64,000 bases of DNA from Duganella dendranthematis (GCF_012849375.1 NZ_CP051684.1:3224001-3288000), one strand, 5' to 3'. Positions 11,539-24,890 are shown, counted from the stretch's first letter. Made by a program: numbers and translations. Notes: generated from the sequence alone by a model not told the origin.

Positions 11539-12903
11539 ATGAATGAACATACTGCAAGAGACGTCGTGCTGGTCCGCGCCATCGAGACCACCGATCAAAA
11601 CAAGGAGATCCTCAGCGACGATGATCGCCTGTATGCCAGCCGCAGTGCGCGCGAGCTGGCGCAGTGGCGGGCGGCGGACCGCAAGTCGGAAGCCACCGGC
11701 GACGATTTCCTCCAACAGCGCGCCGAACAAATCCTCAAGCGCCTGGCCGAACGCCATCCGGCATTTGCCGGCTTCCTGCAACAGCGGGCGCCGTTGCGTG
11801 CGCTGGGCTGGGCCTTGCCGGTCATCGGCCTGTTGCTTGGCGCCGGTCTCGACCGCATCACCGATCCGCATCGTGTCGATTTATTGTCGGCGCCGCTGCT
11901 GTTGATCATTGCGTGGAATCTGCTGGTCTACCTGGGCTTGCTGATCTGGCTGTTTATTCCATCGAAACCACGCGTGCCGCGTCGCCTGAAGCCACCGCGT
12001 AAATTGCCGGCGGTGTTGTCCACTGCGTTGGTGAATTTCGCCACCGACTGGTCGCAGCTGAGTGCCAAGTTGACGTCCGCTCGCCTCAGTCGCACCATTC
12101 ATCTGAGCGCGGCCATGTTTGCCACTGGCGCGCTGCTTTCGTTGTACGCGCGCGGCCTGCTGTCGCAATATGCCGCCGGCTGGGAAAGCACCTTCCTCGA
12201 CGCGGAGCAGGTTCATAATCTGCTGACCATCCTGTTTGCGCCGGCCGTCTCGCTATTCCACCTGCAAGGTTTCACGCTGGCGGAGATTGACGCGCTGCGC
12301 TTCCCCAATACGACGGCGGCGGGCGGCGGCGCGCGCTGGGTTCACCTGTATGCCGCCACCATCGTGCTGCTGGTTGTATTGCCGCGCTTGCTGCTGGCGG
12401 CGTTCGCGCAATGGCGCGCGGCACGGCTGGCGCGTCACTTCCCGCTCGATCTGGAACAGCCTTACTTCCGCAAGCTGAACGATGCAATGGGCATGGCGCA
12501 AGGCGGCACGCTGCGAGTGCTGCCGTACAGCTTTACCGTCGACGAGCAACGCCACCGCCGCCTGCAGAAGATCGCCAGTGAAATGTTTGGCGAGCAGGGC
12601 CGCCTGATGTTGCGGCCATCGACCGCCTACGGCGAAATGCCACAAGTGAGCGACGATACCGAGGCCGCCGCAACCGCAGCGTTGTTTAATCTGAGTGCAA
12701 CACCTGAGCAGGAAAACCACGGCGCTTTCCTCGATGCGCTGACCAGCGCTGTGCCGCGCGGCGTGACCGTGCTGCTGGACGAATCCGCTTATCTGGAGCG
12801 CATGGGGCCGGAGCGTCTGGCCGAACGCATCGCCTTGTGGCAGGAGTTCTGCCGTTTCCATCGAACCGCTGCCACGGTCGTTAATCTGCAGGCGCCGGCA
12901 TGA
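11539..12903 (+). CDS. DUF2868 family membrane protein
   Basis: 454 residues from the ATG at 11539; an upstream in-frame start would lie inside the rRNA terminator. About four hydrophobic segments are visible in the first two thirds (ALPVIGLLLGAGL, LLLIIAWNLLVYLGLLIWLF and two later ones), then a soluble C-terminal part. It overlaps the next gene by four bases (ATGA), so the two are translationally coupled. The DUF2868/DUF3482 pair is conserved in Burkholderiales but has no established function. TATACT lies eight bases before the start with no clear ribosome binding site, so a leaderless or very short 5' end is possible. Confidence 0.8.
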   Translation: MNEHTARDVVLVRAIETTDQNKEILSDDDRLYASRSARELAQWRAADRKSEATGDDFLQQRAEQILKRLAERHPAFAGFLQQRAPLRALGWALPVIGLLLGAGLDRITDPHRVDLLSAPLLLIIAWNLLVYLGLLIWLFIPSKPRVPRRLKPPRKLPAVLSTALVNFATDWSQLSAKLTSARLSRTIHLSAAMFATGALLSLYARGLLSQYAAGWESTFLDAEQVHNLLTILFAPAVSLFHLQGFTLAEIDALRFPNTTAAGGGARWVHLYAATIVLLVVLPRLLLAAFAQWRAARLARHFPLDLEQPYFRKLNDAMGMAQGGTLRVLPYSFTVDEQRHRRLQKIASEMFGEQGRLMLRPSTAYGEMPQVSDDTEAAATAALFNLSATPEQENHGAFLDALTSAVPRGVTVLLDESAYLERMGPERLAERIALWQEFCRFHRTAATVVNLQAPA

Positions 12904-14339
12904 GCAATACCATTCAACTGGCACTGATCTCGCACACCAACAACGGCAAGACCACCTTGGCGCGCACGCTGATGGGCGTGGATGTCGGCGAGGTACGCGA
13001 TGCTGCTCACGTCACCGTCCACTCCGAGCCGCATACCTTGCTGACCACGCCGCAAGGCGATGTGTTGCAGCTGTGGGATACGCCCGGTTTCGGCGATTCG
13101 GTGCGTTTGCAAAAGCGCCTGGCGCAGGCCGGCAACCCGATTGGCTGGTTCCTGCGCGAAGTGCTGGACCGCTATCGCGACCGGCCGTTCTGGCTGAGCC
13201 AGCAAGCGCTGCGCGCCGCGCGTGACTCCGCCGACATCGTACTGTATCTGGTGAATTCGTCCGAAGATCCGCAGGACGCCGGTTACGTGCCGGCCGAGAT
13301 GAAGATTCTTGATTGGCTGGGCAAGCCGGTGGTCGTATTGCTGAACCAGACCGGCCGTCCGCGTCCGCTAGCGGAAGAGCAGCTGGAGCAAGCACGCTGG
13401 CGCGATCATCTGCGCCAATATCCTGCCGTGCGCGACCTGTTGGCGCTCGATGCCTTCGCCCGCAGCTGGGTGCATGAGCGGGTGTTTTATGACGCGCTGG
13501 CCAAGTTGCTGCCGTCGGAATTGCAGCCTGCCTACGCGCGCCTGTTCAGTGTATGGGAAGCGCGCAACGCCGACCGTTACGAGCAATCGATGGAGCTGCT
13601 GGCCACGCAATTATTGGCCGCCGTGCTCGACAGCGAGGCCATGCCGGAAGAGGGCGCGGGCATGCTCAAGTCCGCGTTGAAAGTGGTCGGTATCGGCCGC
13701 AATGCCGCGCAGCAGCGGCAGGACCAGGCGATGGGCCAACTGGTCGCGCGCCTCAATCGACGCACCACCGAGACGACGCGTGAGCTGCTGATACTGCATC
13801 AGCTGGACCCGGCCAACGTGGCGCAAATCAGCGAGCAGGTGCGCGAGCATTTCGCCGTGCGGGCACCGATCGACAAGGCGCAAGCCGGCCTGCTGGGCGC
13901 AATGATTTCCGGCGCGGCGACCGGTTTGTCGGCGGACCTGCTGGCGGGTGGTCTGACGCTGGGCGGTGGCGCCTTGCTCGGTGGCCTGGCTGGCGCGCTG
14001 ACGTTTGCCGGTGCCGCATGGGGGTTCAATTCCAGCACCGACCGTCATCAGGCGACGATGCAATTCACCGATGCGTTCATGCAGACACTGGTGGTGGCCG
14101 GCATCCTGCGCTATCTGGCGGTGGCGCATTTCGGCCGGGGGCGCGGCAGCTTTGTTGATGGCGAAGCGCCGGCGTTCTGGCAAAGCGCGGTCGAGCAGGT
14201 GGTGACGCAGCATCAGGCCGAGCTGGCCGCCGTGTGGAAACAGGCGCGCCATGCACCCACCGTGCTGCAACCGTTGATGAAAAAGATGGTATCGGCGACG
14301 CTGGCGCAGCTCTATCCCGGCCTGGCGCCGCGCGCTTAG
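12900..14339 (+). CDS. GTPase with C-terminal DUF3482 domain
   Basis: 479 residues. The N-terminal G domain has G1 SHTNNGKTTLARTLMG (the first Gly of the P-loop is Ser), G3 LWDTPGFGD and G4-like LLNQTGRP in place of NKxD. The C-terminal half (about 300-400) contains a long Gly/Ala/Leu-rich hydrophobic segment (ISGAATGLSADLLAGG and onwards) that probably enters the membrane. Paired with the DUF2868 protein upstream by a four-base overlap; probably a membrane-remodelling or transport-linked GTPase, but this is inference. Convergent with the AraC gene, stops overlapping by three bases. Confidence 0.82.
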   Translation: MSNTIQLALISHTNNGKTTLARTLMGVDVGEVRDAAHVTVHSEPHTLLTTPQGDVLQLWDTPGFGDSVRLQKRLAQAGNPIGWFLREVLDRYRDRPFWLSQQALRAARDSADIVLYLVNSSEDPQDAGYVPAEMKILDWLGKPVVVLLNQTGRPRPLAEEQLEQARWRDHLRQYPAVRDLLALDAFARSWVHERVFYDALAKLLPSELQPAYARLFSVWEARNADRYEQSMELLATQLLAAVLDSEAMPEEGAGMLKSALKVVGIGRNAAQQRQDQAMGQLVARLNRRTTETTRELLILHQLDPANVAQISEQVREHFAVRAPIDKAQAGLLGAMISGAATGLSADLLAGGLTLGGGALLGGLAGALTFAGAAWGFNSSTDRHQATMQFTDAFMQTLVVAGILRYLAVAHFGRGRGSFVDGEAPAFWQSAVEQVVTQHQAELAAVWKQARHAPTVLQPLMKKMVSATLAQLYPGLAPRA

Positions 14340-15241
14340 ATCAACCGCGCCGCTTCCACCGGCTGTACGTTGAGCAGGCGCCGCACGGCATGCGCTTCTT
14401 CACTCGGGCTGCGGCCAAAGTAGCGTTTGAATTCACGGCTGAATTGCGACGGGCTTTCATAGCCGACTTGCGCCGACGCAGCCTGTGCCGTCATGTCGTT
14501 GCGCGCCATCAGCAGCCGCGCTTGCAGCAGGCGCGCCGATTTCAGATACTGGATCGGCGAACAATGCGTGACCGACTTGAAGTGAACGTGAAAGGCCGGC
14601 ACGCTCATGCTGGCTTCCGCCGCCAGCATGCCGACGTCGATGTCGGCCGCATAGTCGGCGTGGATGCGGCGCAAGGCCTTGGCGATGCGGCCGAACTGCC
14701 CCTGGCTGGTGAGTGCCGCGCGCATTGCCGCGCCTTGCTCGCCCATCAGTGCGCGGTAGCAGATTTCACGCACGATGCCCGGTCCCAGTACGCGCGCTTC
14801 CAGCGGCGAGTTCAGCGCTTCGAGCAGGCGCAGCACGGTGTCGCGCAGGCGCTCGTCCATGCGCGTGACCATCATCCCTTTCGGCATGGCCGGCACTTCG
14901 GTATCGCTCTGGTCGATGGCAAACATCAGGTCGGCCAACGTGGTGCGGTCGACGCGGATCGAGATGCCGAGAAACGGATGCTCCGGCGACGCCTCGGTGG
15001 TGGCGGTGAACGGCATCGGCACCGCCACCACCAGGTAATGGTCGGCGTCGAACTGCATCGTCTCGTTGCCGAAGTAGGTGCGCTTGCGGCCCTGTATGGC
15101 AATGGCGATGCACGGCTCGTACATCACCGGCGATTTGGTGGTGCTTTGCGTGGAGCGAGTCAGGCGTACGTCATCTACCAACGTTTCGGTATAGCCATCG
15201 GTGCGCGCCATCTGGGTGTGCAGGGCGATCATGCGGTCCAC
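14336..15241 (-). CDS. AraC-family transcriptional regulator
   Basis: 301 residues from a GTG start at 15241, chosen because AGGAG lies seven bases upstream; an ATG three codons later is the alternative. The N-terminal cupin-like AraC_N domain spans about 1-170 (MYEPCIAIAIQGRKRTYFGN). The C-terminal double helix-turn-helix includes DIDVGMLAAEASMSVPAFHVHFK and QVGYESPSQFSREFKRYFGRSP. Regulators of this YqhC-like type often control a neighbouring reductase; here the divergent short-chain dehydrogenase is truncated, so the regulator may have lost its main target. Confidence 0.9.
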   Translation of the reverse strand: MDRMIALHTQMARTDGYTETLVDDVRLTRSTQSTTKSPVMYEPCIAIAIQGRKRTYFGNETMQFDADHYLVVAVPMPFTATTEASPEHPFLGISIRVDRTTLADLMFAIDQSDTEVPAMPKGMMVTRMDERLRDTVLRLLEALNSPLEARVLGPGIVREICYRALMGEQGAAMRAALTSQGQFGRIAKALRRIHADYAADIDVGMLAAEASMSVPAFHVHFKSVTHCSPIQYLKSARLLQARLLMARNDMTAQAASAQVGYESPSQFSREFKRYFGRSPSEEAHAVRRLLNVQPVEAARLI

Positions 15242-15272
15242 GCTTCTACTCCTCTTGTATGCGGTCTGGAAT

Positions 15273-15292
15273 AGGAATGATCCATGATTCCT
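15273..15292. promoter_or_regulatory. 20-bp palindrome, possible AraC operator
   Basis: AGGAAT and ATTCCT flank an eight-base centre with matching AT pairs. It lies 32 bases upstream of the AraC-family start, in the divergent gap before the truncated dehydrogenase. Role inferred from position only. Confidence 0.35.
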
Positions 15293-15420
15293 GGTCCCGC
15301 CGCTACCGTTGATGGCGCGATCTATAGGATTAGGCAAGAACTGCATAGCCATGTGCATTTGCAGCATGGCCGTTCCTCCGTAAGATGCAGCCTGTGTTAA
15401 TGGCCTGGGGAGGATGCATC

Positions 15421-15696
15421 ATGACGGAAACTCATCGCAAAGTTATTTTGATCGCCGGCGCCAGCCGGGGATGCGGTCCGGCCACCGCGCGTCAGCTGGC
15501 GGGCGAGGGACATCACGTGGTGCTGGGCGCGCGCCGTTCCAGCAAGCTGCACGCGCTGGTGGCGGAAATCCGCAAGGCCGGCGGCTCGGCCGAATGGTTC
15601 GCGCTGGACGTCAATCAGCCGGAGGAAATGCGTGAATTCCTGGCGTTTGCGCATGATGTCCACAAGCGCGTCGACGTGGTCATCAACAACGTTTGA
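15421..15696 (+). pseudogene. Short-chain dehydrogenase/reductase, 3' truncated
   Basis: The frame encodes 91 residues of an SDR enzyme whose normal length is about 250. The Rossmann start is clear (VILIAGASRGCGPATARQLA) and the frame reaches VVINNV, ending inside the NNAG motif. The active-site SYK residues are absent. GGGGAGG precedes the ATG by seven bases, so it may still be translated. Immediately after the NN codons the sequence becomes the 3' end of the TetR gene on the other strand, which points to a deletion rather than a frameshift. Non-functional as an enzyme. Confidence 0.85.
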
Positions 15697-16291
15697 ACAA
15701 GATCTGAATCAGGCTGTCTGCCGTGGCCTGCAGTTGTTGCGGGCCATGGTAGATGCGCTCCATCACAACATTGCCGCGCGTGAAAGTCACCAGCAGGCGG
15801 GCCGCGTCTTGCGGCGATAAGGTCAGGCGCTCACGGGCGTCCGGTTGCGACAGCCGCGCTTCCAATACTTCTCCTAATCCTTCCAGCATGCCGCGCAGGG
15901 CGTTGCGTACCGGCTCGTCCATGGCGGTTTCGTCGGTGGCGATCTTGGTCGTCAGGCAGCCGCGCGTGCGCGACGACGGCATGTCGTCCAGTTGCGGCAC
16001 CGGCTCGGACATCGAACTGATCACATACGCAAAGTAGGCGCGCAGCGCGGCTTCCGGATCCGGCAACTGCATGCGCTCGCGCACCATGTCCAGATAATGG
16101 CGCTGATAGCGCGCGAACGCCAGCAGGAAGATACTCTGTTTGTCGCCATAGGCGTGGTAGAGGGAGCCGCGCTGCACGCCGGTAGCTTTCGCCAGATCCG
16201 GCATGGAGGTCGCGCCATAGCCCTGACGCCAGAATACGTGCATTGCCCGTTCCAGCGCCTGGTCTTCGTCAAATTGTCTTATGCCTGCCAT
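15683..16291 (-). CDS. TetR-family transcriptional regulator
   Basis: 202 residues. The N-terminal helix-turn-helix reads GYGATSMPDLAKATGVQRGSL then YHAYGDKQSIF, typical of TetR proteins. The C-terminal ligand domain includes SSRTRGCLTTKIATDE, as in AcuR/NemR-like regulators. The start is the ATG at 16291; the longer open frame upstream is antisense to the neighbouring transporter. It is divergent from the MFS gene with tandem palindromes between them, so it probably represses that gene and itself. Its last codons overlap the truncated dehydrogenase and may come from the deletion junction. Confidence 0.9.
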   Translation of the reverse strand: MAGIRQFDEDQALERAMHVFWRQGYGATSMPDLAKATGVQRGSLYHAYGDKQSIFLLAFARYQRHYLDMVRERMQLPDPEAALRAYFAYVISSMSEPVPQLDDMPSSRTRGCLTTKIATDETAMDEPVRNALRGMLEGLGEVLEARLSQPDARERLTLSPQDAARLLVTFTRGNVVMERIYHGPQQLQATADSLIQILFKRC

Positions 16292-16309
16292 GGGGGCATT
16301 ATCAAGATG

Positions 16310-16345
16310 TTTGACAGCGGTGTCAAGTTTGACTATGCTGTCAAA
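16310..16345. promoter_or_regulatory. Two adjacent 18-bp palindromic operators
   Basis: Site 1 is TTTGACA-GCGG-TGTCAAG (16310-16327); site 2 is TTTGACT-ATGC-TGTCAAA (16328-16345). They abut without a gap, and the outer arms also form a 12-bp inverted repeat. They lie between tetR and the MFS gene, as expected for binding by two TetR dimers. Confidence 0.75.
16311..16339 (+). promoter_or_regulatory. Promoter of YbfB-type MFS gene
   Basis: TTGACA at 16311-16316 and TATGCT at 16334-16339, spacer 17. Both hexamers lie inside the tandem palindromes, so a bound regulator would block RNA polymerase. Confidence 0.65.
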
Positions 16346-16372
16346 CATGATTGCAGCTTTGAAGGATTTTTG

Positions 16373-17575
16373 ATGGATACCGTAGAAAATCGGGGCGCCA
16401 CCGCGCGTGCCATTTTTGCCGGCCTGTGCGCCAGCCTGGTGGGCATCGGCCTGGCGCGCTTTGCCTATACGCCGCTGATACCGCCGATGATCGAGGCGCA
16501 CTGGTTTGCCGCCAAGGATGTGATTTACCTTGGCGCCGCCAATCTGGTCGGCTATCTGATCGGCGCCTTGATGGGGCGGCCGCTGGCGCGCCGCTATGGT
16601 GCGCGCCGTACCTTGCGCGCCATGATGCTGCTGGCGTCGGCAGCGTTTTTCGCCTGCGCGTTTCCGCTGTCGGTGACGTGGTTCTTCGGCTGGCGGCTGA
16701 TGTCGGGCATTTCCGGCGGCATTATCATGGTGCTGGCGGCGATGACGGTGCTGCCACATGTGCCGGCGCATCGCAAGGGGATGGCGAGTGGCGCCATCTT
16801 CCTCGGCATCGGCCTGGGCATTGCGGCGTCCGGCACTGTGGTGCCGTTGCTGCTGGATCTGGGCATGCGGGCAACGTGGCTCGGGCTGGGTGTGTTGTCG
16901 CTGTTGCTGAGCTTCGCCAGCTGGGCATGCTGGCCGCATGCGGTGCACACGCCGGTGCCGGTCGGCGCGCCGAGTGCTGCGGCGCAGGCGGCGGTGCGCT
17001 TCGACTTGAATCTGCTGTATCTGCAATATGCGCTGATGGCGGTAGGACTGGTGCCGATGATGGTGTTCCTGGTGGATTACGTGGCGCGCGGCCTCGGCTG
17101 GGGCACGCACACTGCGGCGCTGTTCTGGATTGTGTATGGCGTCGGCGCGATTGCCGGGCCGATGGCGTATGGCGCGCTGTCCGATCGTATCGGGCCTGCG
17201 CCGACCAGTCACCTGACGATCTGGCTGCAACTCGGCGCGATTGGGCTGATGATGTTTTCGACCGATCACATGGTGCTGCTGGCGGCTACGCTGGTGATCG
17301 GTTCCTTCCCGCCCGGGATTGTGCCGATTACGCTGAGCCGGGTGCAGCGCATCCTGGAGGGCGATGCGCATGCGCAGAACGTAGTGTGGAGCAAGGCCAC
17401 TACCGTGTTTGCGTTGTTCCAGGCGCTGGCCGGTTATACCTATTCCTATGTGTTTGCACACAGCGGCGGTAACCACCGCCTGTTGATGGGCATCGGCGCC
17501 GGGGCACTGGTGATCGCCCTGCTGGCGGACGGCGTCAAAAAAGCCCTTGCCAAACCCAGGACTGCCTTGTTATGA
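16373..17575 (+). CDS. YbfB/YjiJ family MFS transporter
   Basis: 400 residues, about twelve hydrophobic helices. The N-terminal LVGIGLARFAYTPLIPPMI is the hallmark of the YbfB/YjiJ family, followed by GRPLARRYGARRTLR between helices 2 and 3. The start at 16373 has GAAGGA seven bases upstream. Substrate unknown; control by the divergent TetR suggests efflux or uptake of a small inducer. The last nine codons contain the -35 of rRNA operon 2 promoter P1. Confidence 0.88.
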   Translation: MDTVENRGATARAIFAGLCASLVGIGLARFAYTPLIPPMIEAHWFAAKDVIYLGAANLVGYLIGALMGRPLARRYGARRTLRAMMLLASAAFFACAFPLSVTWFFGWRLMSGISGGIIMVLAAMTVLPHVPAHRKGMASGAIFLGIGLGIAASGTVVPLLLDLGMRATWLGLGVLSLLLSFASWACWPHAVHTPVPVGAPSAAAQAAVRFDLNLLYLQYALMAVGLVPMMVFLVDYVARGLGWGTHTAALFWIVYGVGAIAGPMAYGALSDRIGPAPTSHLTIWLQLGAIGLMMFSTDHMVLLAATLVIGSFPPGIVPITLSRVQRILEGDAHAQNVVWSKATTVFALFQALAGYTYSYVFAHSGGNHRLLMGIGAGALVIALLADGVKKALAKPRTALL

Positions 17576-17661
17576 TTCTGTCCCTCGCAGAACAACGCAT
17601 GCAAATGCAGAGTGAAGCGAGAAAAAAGAAGGTTGACGAAATGCAGTAAATGCTTCATACT
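17547..17661 (+). promoter_or_regulatory. rrn operon 2 tandem promoters P1 and P2
   Basis: P1 is TTGCCA at 17547-17552 and TATGAT at 17571-17576 (spacer 18), overlapping the end and stop codon of the MFS gene. P2 is TTGACG at 17633-17638 and CATACT at 17656-17661 (spacer 17). Same arrangement as operons 1 and 3. Confidence 0.8.
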
Positions 17662-17711
17662 CTTCCTTCTTCGCTGATGAACAAAACGCTTCTTCAGCCA
17701 GTAACACAGAA

Positions 17712-17728
17712 TGATCTTTAAAAATTTA
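17712..17728 (+). promoter_or_regulatory. rrn operon 2 leader boxA
   Basis: TGATCTTTAAAAATTTA, identical to the operon 1 site and at the same distance from 16S within a few bases. Confidence 0.65.
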
Positions 17729-17862
17729 CAGTCGATAAGTGTGGGCATTTGGTGCTGCAACAAAAAGCATTAAATGCTCAACAAAGAAATATTCAGTAGA
17801 AATACTGTCAGTATTTTTGAGAAGAGCGAACCAGTGACCAGCAGTGGTCACAAACAGAGATT

Positions 17863-22446
<4,584 letters not shown>

Positions 22447-22562
22447 ATAACCTTGACGGTTATACGCATTTACTCTGATGATGAGTGGTGCTACCCCAAC
22501 AACTAAACTTTACTTCTCCCAGATTCGCTGTGCAGCCGTTGGCTGCAGAGCACACAAGTCAA

Positions 22563-22678
22563 AGCTTGATGACCATAGTAAGTCGGTCCCACCCCTTCCC
22601 ATCCCGAACAGGACCGTGAAACGACTCTACGCCGATGATAGTGCTGCAACCAGTGTGAAAGTAGGTTATCGTCAAGCT
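22563..22678 (+). rRNA. rrfB: 5S ribosomal RNA, operon 2
   Basis: About 116 bases, apparently identical to copies 1 and 3. The preceding 23S-5S spacer differs slightly from that of operon 1. Confidence 0.93.
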
Positions 22679-22690
22679 AGTTATTAGAAG

Positions 22691-22723
22691 AAGCCCCCTC
22701 CGGTGATCCGGTCGGGGCTTTTT
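22691..22723 (+). terminator. rrn operon 2 terminator
   Basis: Same hairpin as operon 1: AGCCCC/GGGGCT with an inner CCGG pairing and a T run. Confidence 0.9.
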
Positions 22724-22763
22724 CGCGTCTGTCATCGCTATGTAACACGATGTGGATAAGCTT

Positions 22764-22793
22764 GCTGATCTTATAATTAGAGTAGAGATCAGC
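22764..22793 (+). promoter_or_regulatory. Inverted repeat around a TATAAT box at the start of the esterase-like gene
   Basis: GCTGATCT (22764-22771) and AGATCAGC (22786-22793) are perfect 8-bp inverted arms. A consensus -10 TATAAT lies directly after the left arm (22772-22777), and the right arm touches the ATG at 22794. No good -35 is visible, so an activator or repressor site is plausible. Confidence 0.45.
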
Positions 22794-24824
22794 ATGAAAA
22801 AATTCTCCTTGGTGTCGCTTGCCGTATTTTCCGTCCTGGCAGGCTGCGGTGGCAGCGATAGCAGCAGCCAACCGGCCGCTAAACCATCGATCACCGGCGT
22901 CTTTCTGGACAACACGGTAGAGAACCTGGACTATGTCTCCGGTGCCTCCGCCAAGGCCGCCACCAATGCCAAGGGCGAATATACCTGCTACGCTGGCGAT
23001 ACCGTCACCTTCAGCGTCGGCGGCATCAACCTGGGCAGCGCACTGTGCGCGCCGAGCATCACGCCGCTGGAACTGGCCGGCACCACCGACATCAAGAACG
23101 TCAAAGTCATCAACCGCCTGCTGGCGTTGCAATTGCTGGATGACGACAGCGATCCATCCAACGGCATCAAGCTGAACGCCGACGTGAAAACCGCACTGGC
23201 CGCCAAGACCGCCGACTTTACCGCCGCCGCCGATGTCTTCAACACCGCGATGAACGCCAACCTGGCCGCCGCCGGCGCCAAGTACGCCGCTCGCACCATT
23301 GACGACACCCGCCGCGCGCTGGTGCGCGAACACTTTGAAGACACGCTGGCCTCCAAGCTGGGCGCGCCGGTCAACGAAAGCTTCAGCCAGACCACGCCAC
23401 TGGGCGCGGTCGCGGTGACCGTTACCCGCTACCAGATGCAGGCGGCCGCCAGCTATTACATTCCATACGAAGGCGCCAACGCCAAGGTTAAGGAAGAATT
23501 CCCGCTGGGCTTCCTGCCATCGTACGGGTCTTCGCTGGCGTTCAAGGGCACCAACGCTAATGGTGACCTGGAGTTCTACGGCCTGACCGACCGCGGCCCG
23601 AATGGCGATGGTCCTAACCTGCCATCGCTGAACGGCTCCGGCGTCACTGGCGCAAAGATCTTCCCGTCGCCGAGCTTTGCGCCAGCGTTCGGCGTCATCA
23701 CAGTCGGCAAGAGCGGCGCGGTACTGACGTCGTCCACGCCGATCAAGGCATCGGCCACCGTGAAGACTTCCGGCCTGGCGATTCCACCTGGCACAGTCGG
23801 TAATTCAGCCGAACTGCCAGTGATGGACGAGATGAAATACAACCCCAACAGCAAAGCCACGTTTGATCCTAACGGCCTCGATACGGAAGCTATCGTCGTC
23901 GATAAGAAGCGTAACGTGCTGTGGGTATCGGATGAGTACGGCCCGTTCATCGTCAAAATCGATCCGGCCACCGGCATCATTCTGAACAAATACGCACCAG
24001 GCAGCGGCCTGCCGGACATCTTCCTGAAACGCCGCGCCAACCGCGGCATGGAAGGCCTGGCGCTGGACACCAGTACCGACAAGCTGCACGGCTTCCTGCA
24101 AAGCCCGCTGACCGACGGCAGCACCACTTATACCGTCACCGGCAAAAGCGAGCTGATCGAACGCTATGCGCGCTTCACCCGCTGGACCGAGTTCGATCCA
24201 ACCAGTGGCAAGGCCGGCAAGATGTACGCCTATCCGCTGGACGGCGCCGATTACCAGGATGGCCGTACCGGCAATGCCAAACTGGGCGACGTGGTCGCGC
24301 TGGGCAACGGCAAGTTCATCGTGATCGAGCAGGGCGCGGCGCCGAGCGGCAAAGTGTTCAACAAGCTGATGCTGGTGGAGATCGGCGCAGCGACCGATAT
24401 CGCGGCGGCCGGCTTCAACGTCACCACGTCCGACCTGGAGAAGAGCAGCATGGGCGGCGTAGCCGTCAACGGTGCAGACTGGAAAGCCGTGACCACGCTG
24501 AAGAAAACCCTGTTGCTGGATCTGAACGCTATCGGCTGGCTGGCGGAGAAAGCCGAAGGTCTGACCATTGTTGACGGCAACACCCTGGCACTGGCCAACG
24601 ATAACGACTTCGGCATGAAGACCAAGGTGTTCGATGCCAGCGGCAAAGCGATTGAAGATGCCGATGTCACCAAGTGCAATATCGATGCGAACGGCGTCAT
24701 CATCACCAGCAGCGCGGCTGGCTGCAATGCCGCCAACAGCATTCGCGTGGCGCGCGGCACGGATGCGGAGCGTCCAAGCCGCCTGTGGCTGATCAAGTTC
24801 GGCAAGGCGCTGACGACGTTCTAA
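22794..24824 (+). CDS. Esterase-like phytase-family lipoprotein
   Basis: 676 residues from the ATG at 22794. The signal peptide ends in lipobox LAGC (Cys about residue 18). Residues 30-220 form a variable region. The rest matches the esterase-like activity of phytase family: LEFYGLTDRGPNGDGPN, then LDTEAIVVDKKRNVLWVSDEYGPFIVK and NRGMEGLALD, with repeated Asp/Glu-containing strands of a beta propeller. Probably a periplasmic or outer-membrane hydrolase of unknown substrate. A phosphatase role is an annotation guess for this family. Stands alone after rRNA operon 2. Confidence 0.8.
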   Translation: MKKFSLVSLAVFSVLAGCGGSDSSSQPAAKPSITGVFLDNTVENLDYVSGASAKAATNAKGEYTCYAGDTVTFSVGGINLGSALCAPSITPLELAGTTDIKNVKVINRLLALQLLDDDSDPSNGIKLNADVKTALAAKTADFTAAADVFNTAMNANLAAAGAKYAARTIDDTRRALVREHFEDTLASKLGAPVNESFSQTTPLGAVAVTVTRYQMQAAASYYIPYEGANAKVKEEFPLGFLPSYGSSLAFKGTNANGDLEFYGLTDRGPNGDGPNLPSLNGSGVTGAKIFPSPSFAPAFGVITVGKSGAVLTSSTPIKASATVKTSGLAIPPGTVGNSAELPVMDEMKYNPNSKATFDPNGLDTEAIVVDKKRNVLWVSDEYGPFIVKIDPATGIILNKYAPGSGLPDIFLKRRANRGMEGLALDTSTDKLHGFLQSPLTDGSTTYTVTGKSELIERYARFTRWTEFDPTSGKAGKMYAYPLDGADYQDGRTGNAKLGDVVALGNGKFIVIEQGAAPSGKVFNKLMLVEIGAATDIAAAGFNVTTSDLEKSSMGGVAVNGADWKAVTTLKKTLLLDLNAIGWLAEKAEGLTIVDGNTLALANDNDFGMKTKVFDASGKAIEDADVTKCNIDANGVIITSSAAGCNAANSIRVARGTDAERPSRLWLIKFGKALTTF

Positions 24825-24861
24825 GTTTTAAACGCGGCGCGGGAGGCGTCCCGTCACATAG

Positions 24862-24890
24862 TTGTCACAAGCTTGTAATAACTCTATGGG
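24862..24890 (+). promoter_or_regulatory. Possible promoter of PEP-CTERM gene
   Basis: TTGTCA at 24862-24867 and TATGGG at 24885-24890, spacer 17. It lies in the 105-base gap between two genes on the same strand. The -10 is poor. Confidence 0.3.

Noticed and set aside
16292..17476. Long N-terminal extension of the TetR frame
   Set aside because: The extension lies antisense to the YbfB-type transporter and crosses the operator region; the helix-turn-helix start defines the real ATG at 16291.
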